Below the pieces are notes generated by a model. The model saw only the letters and a program-made list of their open reading frames with translations. It was not told the origin of the DNA and did not search any database. The translations under genes and the position numbers were made by a program. DNA of 64,000 nucleotides, taken from the NCBI RefSeq assembly GCF_032854445.1, contig NC_088301.1:25714402-25778401 (forward strand). The letters run 5' to 3'. This document shows, one piece after another, positions 56,876-64,000 of this stretch. The stretch's first letter is position 1. Each line of letters starts with the position of its first letter. This DNA comes from Liolophura sinensis (Eukaryota; Mollusca; Polyplacophora; Chitonida; Chitonidae).

Positions 56876-57492
56876 TGCAGTCTATTATTAACACAAATAT
56901 AAACAGACACCATTCAAATATCTGTGTGACACGCAGAGTTGCTCAAGAGCTTTATAATACAACGAAAAAGCACTCAAGAGTTTTCAGGACAGGAGAGCTT
57001 ATAATGTCAGTCCGGGGAGCCGGACATGAAGTCTGTCGTCCGCCGTTATCCGCCGCGGTTGATACCATCCGGAAACACAAACCGGTTTCAGCCAAGCTAA
57101 AACCGCACCGACGCCATTTGGTCACTACTGCGGTCAGTCTGCATAGGGCAGCCGACCAACACGATGTGATATCCGGGAAAAGGTTGTAGTTTTATTTCCT
57201 CTTTGTAGATTCCTCTGCTGTCAATATTCGTGGAGCCGAGATGACAATTAAAACAGTCCGTTCAAACAGTCTAATATTTGTTAAGGATGACTTGTCTCCC
57301 ATCAATGGATTCATATCCGTAGGTCACAAGTGGAAGAACATCTTGAAAAAGCCTCGGCTTCCACTGCCGAATGTGGAAGTGAAATATTCTCCAATATGGT
57401 TTTAAACAGCAATCAACTGATAAATCAATCAATCGATTGGTGATGCCTGGTCTTTGCGCTTCTTTATCTTGGCACAGCCTAGATAAGGGTTG

Positions 57493-57607
57493 TATATTTA
57501 TTTATTTGATTGGTGTTTGACGCCGCACTCATGAATATTTCACTAACACGACGTCTGCAGCATCATGGTGGGAGAAAACTAAGCAGAGTCCAAGGGAAAC
57601 CGAAGAG
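57493..57607 (-). repeat. SINE family 1, 5'-truncated
   Basis: (TTTA)n, GATTGGTGTTTGACGCCG, CACTCATGAATATTTCACTA and CAGCATCATGGTGGGAGA, ending near CCAAGGGAAACCGAAG. Confidence 0.75.
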
Positions 57608-57737
57608 AAAAGTTACTTTGTGAACGAAATCCATTCGGCTAATGGGTCAGTCCAGTTAATGGTTGGTAACTATTTGGTGAGCTAGTTATATAGGAAAACA
57701 CTTGTGTAACCCACTAAACGTTTCCAAATACAAGATA

Positions 57738-57983
57738 TTTATTTTATTTATTTATTTGATTGGTGCTTACGCCCCTACTCAAGATTATTTCAGTTATACG
57801 ACGGCTGTCAGCATTATGGTGGGAGGAAAGCGGACAGAGCCATATCAGGCTGCTACAGACATTCCCACGTATAGGGCCGAAGAGGAAGTCAACGTGAACA
57901 GGACTTGACCTCACAGCAACCGCATTGGCGAGAGGCTTCTATGTCCCCGCGCCGCGTTGTCATGCGAACCACCTCGTCCACCT
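57738..57983 (-). mobile_element. SINE family 1, full-length, diverged
   Basis: (TTTA)n, GATTGGTGCTTACGCCCC, ACGACGGCTGTCAGCATTAT, ACATTCCCACGTATAGGGCC, CAGCAACCGCATTGGCGAGA and a head remnant GCGAACCACCTCGTCCACC. Confidence 0.85.
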
Positions 57984-58194
57984 GAAAGTGTGTCCGAAAT
58001 TGCCGTCGTTGAAAGCAGCAAAGGTAAACACCAGGTTGCGAGGTTTCATCAATATGACAAACGCTATGATCTTACAGACTTGAATGATGATTCATTCATG
58101 ATGATGTTAAGTGCAGAGCTGTGACATGGAACATGTAATGGGTCATTCTGGTCAAATGATGAAGTATACCACGGTGAACTACTAGTTATATTTA

Positions 58195-58330
58195 ATTGTT
58201 ACATTGGTGTTAAACGCCGTAGTCAAGATGCTTGGCGTTAAGTGGTGAAGACCGGAGTGCCCGTAGTAAACCACTGACCTTCGGCAGATGCCTGCGTGAC
58301 AAAGCCCCTGACTTAAAGGCGCATCTGAAA
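58195..58330. repeat. Junction of a SINE family 1 tail fragment and a family 3 fragment
   Basis: TTACATTGGTGTTAAACGCC is a SINE 3' end. AGTAAACCACTGACCTTCGG, after GAAGACCGGAGTGCCC, matches family 3. Confidence 0.5.
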
Positions 58331-58339
58331 TTGCTTCTT

Positions 58340-59625
58340 GGAAATCGCCACGTTGATGTACAAAGTGAGAGAGAAAAGAAGAAAAAAAAGAGAAAAAAAA
58401 AGGCTCCGACGGCCTTGGTTATATATAGTAAAATAAAACCTAACAAATGATGGAAACAGAGATGCATACTAATTTATTCCATCCCTAGCTGCTTATCCTG
58501 TACCTGTGTCTGCAAAATGATATTCCTGATACAATTTATTTCAACATTGAGAGATAGTATTATGGGATACTGACGGAAATATATAGTAGCGTAGCTTACA
58601 CCGTTAACTATGAACGTGATCGGCAAAATGACAGACAGCGAAATATACTGAGTGCTTTGGGAGGGGGTGGGGTGTTGCCTGATGGATGATGAATAACGAG
58701 AGTTTGTGTGCAATATGATACAGAATTTACCCCGAGTCTCTTCATTGTCTGTTAACGCAATCACTGAAGCCAATCCACTCACGCAAGCGTGGACAAATTA
58801 TGCTTTGCACTCTACACCAAGTTGTTTCATGGATGCTTTTATAATTTTTATATTTTTTTTACCCCTATCATTTTTGACACCCTATATCATTTGCCATTCA
58901 GTTAATGAGGCTCTTGAGCCCAAGACAACTTCGTCTCTTTGCGGGATGTTCCAGCAATTGCGAATTTGTGCTTAATTGTAAACTAAATGCATGCATGATC
59001 GTGCATATGATTTGCTTGCATCTTATATCATTTTCCAAACCGTAGCAGGGAAGTTGAAAAGTCCACTATACCATAGTTTGGTTCATTCTCTCGAATTCTC
59101 CGATTCCTCTGCCCAGTGTATTAAACATCTCCGAGTCTATATGAAGCAGACGTTTATATTTATGTTAAAAAAATGACATTATGTCGGATTTCCCACCAGG
59201 CTTGTTCATATTGCTCGTGCAGCAATATTCTGTATTCTCTATCGTAAGTGGGATTTTATGAAAAATGTCAAATATATATCAAAATCAATAAATATTGGTT
59301 CCCTGGTGACATTTTAAAAATACTTAATTCATTTAGAGGGAAGTTTACACGTCACCTGTGTTTAATATAGCAACCACGTGTACATATCAGCGCGAAGGCG
59401 GTACACGAGGGAAAGTTCGACTGTAACATCTTACAGGTCTGTGCATGGGTTACCCCTGGGGATACTGGTCTCCACCATCCGTTAAACAGACCGCCATCGT
59501 GTGTAAAATTACTATGTATATGACGCTAAACGACAATTTGATAAGGGAAGCAAAGAAATAAAATCTATATTTCAGTTCCTGTACTTAATACATATCTGTC
59601 AAACAATCATTTTCCAAGTAATCTA
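58340..59625. other. Gene-free stretch
   Basis: A purine tract lies at 58365-58402 (GAGAGAGAAAAGAAG then A runs). No gene recognised. Confidence 0.35.
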
Positions 59626-59627
59626 CA

Positions 59628-59930
59628 CTCAAAAAAACACTTGTGTTGTATGAACACAAACTTGTGTTTTTTCCAACAAATGTATGGAGTCATATTTCAA
59701 CAACTTTATCTTGTGCTGAATTAACACTAGGTCTTGTGTTGAAAGAATTGAACTCAAGATTTGTTAGGCGTTATATACAATATTTGTTGCAAAATACACA
59801 AATTTTTGGTGAATTGCATAAATTACCTGTATTTGGTTCAACACAAGTTTGTGTTTTATTATTTTTTTTCTAACACAAACAGATGTCTTTCACATCTATT
59901 TAACGCATGTTTGTGTTGGGGTAGCACATT
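59628..59930 (+). repeat. Dispersed ACAC/TTGTGTT-rich repeat, copy 2
   Basis: ACACTCAAAAAAACACTTGT, GTATGAACACAAACTTGTGT, TGCTGAATTAACACTAGGTC, ATTTGTTGCAAAATACACAA and CACAAGTTTGTGTTTTATTA follow the same order as 7312-7545. The last part, TGTTTGTGTTGGGGTAG, may be its right end. About 52 kb separates the copies. Confidence 0.6.
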
Positions 59931-60039
59931 TCTTCTTCGCATGAAAACAACACAAGTGTTTTTGTGTGTATGTCAAGAAGATACGCACTTTCCAAAGAAC
60001 TACACAAAAACATTCGTTGGGAGAAAAAAAACGAAAAAA

Positions 60040-60207
60040 AAATATGGAGGAACCGAACAAGGAAACCCTAGACCTGGCAGGCATTCCTACGTACGACTAG
60101 AGAGGAAGCGAGCCTTGAGCTGGACTTGAGCTCACATCGACCGCATTGGTGAAAGACTCCAAGGGTCATTGTGAAGGGCCATAGCACGCTGACCACGGAG
60201 GCTCCGT
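60040..60207 (-). repeat. SINE family 1 with 3' end missing
   Basis: GGAACCGAACAAGGAAACCC, CATTCCTACGTACGACTAGA, CTTGAGCTGGACTTGAGCTC and the head CACGCTGACCACGGAGGCTC. Confidence 0.75.
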
Positions 60208-60214
60208 TGCCTGT

Positions 60215-61225
60215 TTTGTATTTGCAGAATAAATACTCTGTAACACTCCATTAAATCCACATGATTTAGTCCAGATTATCCCGGCCACATCGTTAAGGAT
60301 GCTCGTTGGATCTCCGAACTACTTTTCATTGGCTCCGTAATGGCTCGCAGATTGACGCCATATAGGATCGAAACCCCTAGCCCAACCATCTTTGTGCGAA
60401 CTAAGTGGGGAACCTTAGGAGTCACTAGCTTTAGTGGTCAATCAAGTTTCTTGTTAACTTTCGCAATGGTTATTCCCGTGTGAGTGGCACCAAGTGCAGG
60501 CGTTCTTACCCGGACTGCTTAAGGTTGACGCTGCTCCGAGGTAAATAGTGCTGATGGTAATCACTGCTGTGGACGTGAGTGGAATGGTCAATAAAAGATA
60601 GGTCAATCTTCACTGTGTACTAGCCGCTTTGTCGACGACTTTCCATTACGCATGAGCAAGGCTAGAAAAGCAATTGTGACATTTGTTAATGTTTATTTAT
60701 TTGTTTACGTGATTGTTGTTTTTTTTGGGGGAGGGGGGGTGGTGCCATGCATATATACTTATGAATTTTTACCACGGAGGTCAGATTTGAACCACCGAGC
60801 TAATGTAATTGTCATATTCGTTGATATTAGAAACAAACTGTCCCATTCGTGGATGTAAGAAACACATTAATCACACATTTCATTTTATCTCTAATCTCAC
60901 AGGCCTTTAGCTTCGTTGAGCAGAAGCTGTGAAGGTTCTAATATGGCTTTCTATGTACGCAATAACATAGGCCGTGTATCAAATGATCTTGCACATGCCT
61001 TCATGTGCAAGATAAAATGATAATAATAATAAAAAACATGCTCTTCGGCCACAATAATCTCCTGATTCATGGGTTAAAAACCTATACAGCAAATCCATGC
61101 GAGGCATGTGTTTATCATTTAAATACCAGTTTTGATTTCATGAAAATTTTAAAGCGCCCTTTTCACCCCTCCAAAGATCAACATCATTGATCCATGTATA
61201 ATGCTGTCCTCAATGACGGCGACAA
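60215..61225. other. Gene-free stretch
   Basis: A G-rich TTTTTTGGGGGAGGGGGGGT lies at about 60721-60740. No gene recognised. Confidence 0.35.
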
Positions 61226-61413
61226 GGTTCCTAGGTGGAGAAACTTGCAGCACCGGAGTAAACCAATGCCTTTATAGGCACTTGGCATTTGCTGCTGACT
61301 TAAAGCCGCATTCAAAGTGTAACACGCGAACGCACGACCTCGTTGTCCAAAGGCCTAACAACTACATTCATGTTTACACGTGTTGTTGTGTAAGTCACAG
61401 ACTTTTATAATGG

Positions 61414-61772
61414 TCTATGTAATGAACGTTATACATCGCATCCTGATGCATAGACCTATGCAATAATCTATGTAATGAATGTTACATGGCATCCTGAAGC
61501 ATAGATCTATGTAATGATCTATGTAATGAACGTTATGCATGGCATCCTGAAGCATAGATCTATGTAATGATCTATGTAATGAACGTTATACATCGCATCC
61601 TGAAGCATGGACCTATGCAATGATCTATGTAATGAATGTTACATGACATCCTGCAATATATACCTATGTAATGATCTATGTAATGAACGTTATACATGGC
61701 ATCCTGCAGCATAGACCTATGTAATGATGTATGTAATGAACGTTATACATCGCATCCTGAAGCATAGGGCTA
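61414..61772 (+). repeat. Minisatellite, unit 51-53 bp, seven units
   Basis: Unit starts (TCTATGTAATGAACGTTATA or variant) are at 61414, 61467, 61518, 61571, 61624, 61675 and 61728. Each carries CATCCTGAAGCATAG and ends in a CTATGTAATGA that is itself a partial repeat of the unit's start. Two unit lengths, 53 and 51, are mixed, the shorter having GAATGTTACATG. Confidence 0.9.
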
Positions 61773-61779
61773 TATGCTC

Positions 61780-64000
61780 ATCAATACAAACGTGGAAATG
61801 GTGAATGGTTGTCGCCCGGTCGTCCATATGGAAATATAACCGATGAATGATACGAGTATATAAGACCATTCACTCAATACCAAATATATCATTCTATTCC
61901 GCATGTTATATCAGTTCCATGCATAGAGATAGTTATTGGTAAGCCTACTTGGCAACATTGATAGTGATAATTTAGGTTAATGGTAGGCCTAAACTGAAAG
62001 TATATGTGGTATACGGTACAACAATAACTAGCAGATTCATCACATGGAGGTATAATGCACACACTTGTTTCACCAAATATTGAGGACACTCCGGTGAAAC
62101 GCATCCCCATGCATTGCGTGTATGCTGCATGGCTACTGATGAATGTATTGTTCAATATTTATTTATTTATTAGAATTTTTTATTATTTTTTATTACTATT
62201 ATTATTGATTTTTATTGATGTTTTCTTCAAGTTTTGATTACGCAGCACTCAAGAAAGTTCCAGTTATGTTACGACGAACAGGTTTCCGAATGGAGAAATT
62301 GCAATCAACATTGTATAGGGGGGGGGGTGTCACCTAATTATGCTAAAGTCATGGTGTTAGGAGAATCTATAAGTTGCTACTATTTAAGCTTATATAGACG
62401 AACAGTTATTATGAAATTACAACTCGTCTGAGGTAAGCTCAGAGGAGGTCGGTTAGGTGTCACCACTTGCCAACTATCACACTGTCGTCGCTGTCCTGGT
62501 TTAACTCTCTGTGCCTTTGTCTTACATACTGTTTGATGTTAATTTGTCTGGGATTTGTTTGTACAAACCTTCCCTTGTTTAAACAAAGGACCGAGCCGTG
62601 GCGTTTACTATTGTACTATAACAAAGCAGAGAAACCCTGGTTAGCTTTCATTACATGACGTCTATTCACGTTTAAAAGGGAGGTATGCCTTTATGACGGC
62701 TACAGTGTATATATCGAGCGTGCGTTCACAATGCATGACCATGTACCAGCTGCGGACATTTCCGTCACTGGAAAGTTGAGCTATCGAAAGTAAATATCTC
62801 TGCCATCCCTGATCTACTTGCAAGACGATCCTTGAAATTCCAGTCATTACCGTTTCCTTCTCTTGCTGATATCCGTCACATTAGCGCTTTTAACAGCAAT
62901 AATCATTGGACAATTGACTTCAACTCGAAAATAAGTAATATCGGATCCCCAAGTGAGGAGGTACTAGTATATGGTTTTAATTAATGCTATAGGGATATCA
63001 CGAATCGCTTTACCTGGGTGGACTACTGACGTGGACAGAACAGCCGCCATTTACGGCTGCGCCATGGCTGTGTTCCCTCAGAACAATTCGGACTATGTAA
63101 TGAACAGCATATATATATATACTGTTATATACCTTAACATGTATAAGTGTTTATTGCAGATAGGACATGTGGAAAGTGGTTATTACAGTAGGTCTGCTGT
63201 TAAGTGTTTAGCGGTATTGCATAATATAGTTGATGCCGAATCTGTGATTCGATTTCATCGCTGAATAAGAATATTGAATCCTTCAGAAGTTTACATGATT
63301 TAATTGTCATTTGTTGACGGCAAAAAGTGTACGCAGTGGGGTACGTTTTACTGTGCAGTAGTGACTAGGGTGCTTTGGACTGCTGCATGAGTGCTACATT
63401 AGCAGTCTGTTCATAAATCGATATTATACATACAAAGGCAGGGCCCAATACGATTTGTCGCCTCTGGAATTAGAAGAAAGTCGTCCGAAAGATCTTCTGT
63501 TTCAGAATGACTGACCTGATATAGCTTCTAGAAACGAAAGACCTCAAACCAAGTGGACGATTACAAATCGGGTTGACCGTACGCTTTACAGCGCACGTGC
63601 CGCTCCCTACGCTCGCTTTACATCATTGCCAGCACAAGATAAGTTTGACCTTTGGAGCCCGTGCGAACCACGTAAGCTTGTCCAGGTTTATCTCCATCAC
63701 TGGTGTCCTCGTGCGGAACTATTTAATCAGCATTCATCAATAAAAGTGTTTCAGGTGTTCATTTTGAATAAATGTTGTGAATATTTTATATAACAACAAT
63801 TTATGTACACAAAGTATTATTGGAACATTTTACTATTATTTCTGACATCACTTCTTGCCTCTTCACCGTGACCGAGGTGATCTTGGTAATGTTCAAGATT
63901 TCTGTACAAAATTTCCCAGTGGTGGCAGTGATATAACGTTGGTAGACCTAATTATACGGTACCGGTTTAAGGTTAATGAATAGCATGTTCATTCTTAATT
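61780..64000. other. Gene-free end of the window with one family 5 repeat copy
   Basis: Family 5 words (CATGGTGTTAGGAGAATCTA, GACGAACAGTTATTATGAAA, ATCACACTGTCGTCGCTGTC) occur at 62290-62520. The ending TACGCAGCACTCAAGAAAGTT near 62240 is a SINE family 1 3' remnant. No gene recognised up to the end. Confidence 0.4.
62290..62520 (+). repeat. Unclassified dispersed repeat, family 5, copy 3
   Basis: Shares with 42085-42440 the order CATGGTG..., GAACAGTTA, GAGG, GGTCGG..., CACCACTTGCCAACTATCAC, TGTCGTCGC and CCTGGTTTAACTCTCTGTGC. Confidence 0.5.

Noticed and set aside
1..64000. Viral integration, LINE reverse transcriptase or transposase coding sequence
   Set aside because: No frame shows reverse transcriptase, integrase, capsid or DDE-type motifs; only non-autonomous elements were seen.

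Overview
This is animal nuclear DNA. The genes are split by GT-AG introns, intergenic spacers are long and AT-rich, and there are microsatellites, minisatellites and many tRNA-derived SINEs. The commonest SINE has a tRNA-like head, a conserved 3' half (core ATAATGCTGGCCGCCGTCGT) and an (AAAT)n tail. I associate that type with molluscs (Nin-DC-like SINEs, from memory), so a mollusc or close lophotrochozoan is the best guess. Nothing bacterial, viral or CRISPR-like was seen.

Four protein-coding genes are supported. (1) 1-3756, +, 5' end outside the window: five exons join a SatP/GPR1-FUN34-YaaH (acetate/succinate-type) membrane domain in frame to a diverged YrdC/Sua5-like domain and a Ser/Arg/Lys-rich tail. 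This is the most unusual gene here. (2) 22542-28734, -: ACOD1/IRG1-like cis-aconitate decarboxylase (itaconate synthase). Three exons were found, the first exon was not, and a one-base frameshift lies in a run of four A at 23277-23280. (3) 31590-34803, +: a complete four-exon phytanoyl-CoA dioxygenase (PhyH) family Fe(II)/2-oxoglutarate oxygenase with a TATA box. It lies head-to-head with ACOD1. (4) 50830-51624, +: a neurensin-like two-TM vesicle protein whose CDS sits in one exon behind a 5'UTR splice acceptor.

Layout: 3757-22541 is a gene-free, repeat-rich stretch. It holds an inverted-repeat (MITE-like) element at 5821-6044, a mosaic duplication around a (TA)n tract (7.5-9.8 kb), a duplicated block with an occupied/empty SINE site (10.3-11.3 kb) and degenerate minisatellites. 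34804-50768 is gene-poor, with many SINEs, an 81-bp minisatellite that encodes a 27-residue repeat on the minus strand, and a 29-bp palindrome-rich minisatellite. 51625-64000 has no recognised gene; it holds SINEs, a second copy of an ACAC-rich dispersed repeat and a 51-53-bp minisatellite.

The genes do not form an operon-like unit. Three have metabolic themes (carboxylate transport fused to a nucleotide-binding fold, itaconate synthesis, 2-oxoglutarate-dependent oxidation), but a functional link is speculation. Exon boundaries come from reading frame, splice dinucleotides, phase agreement and protein-family similarity recalled from memory. No database search was run.
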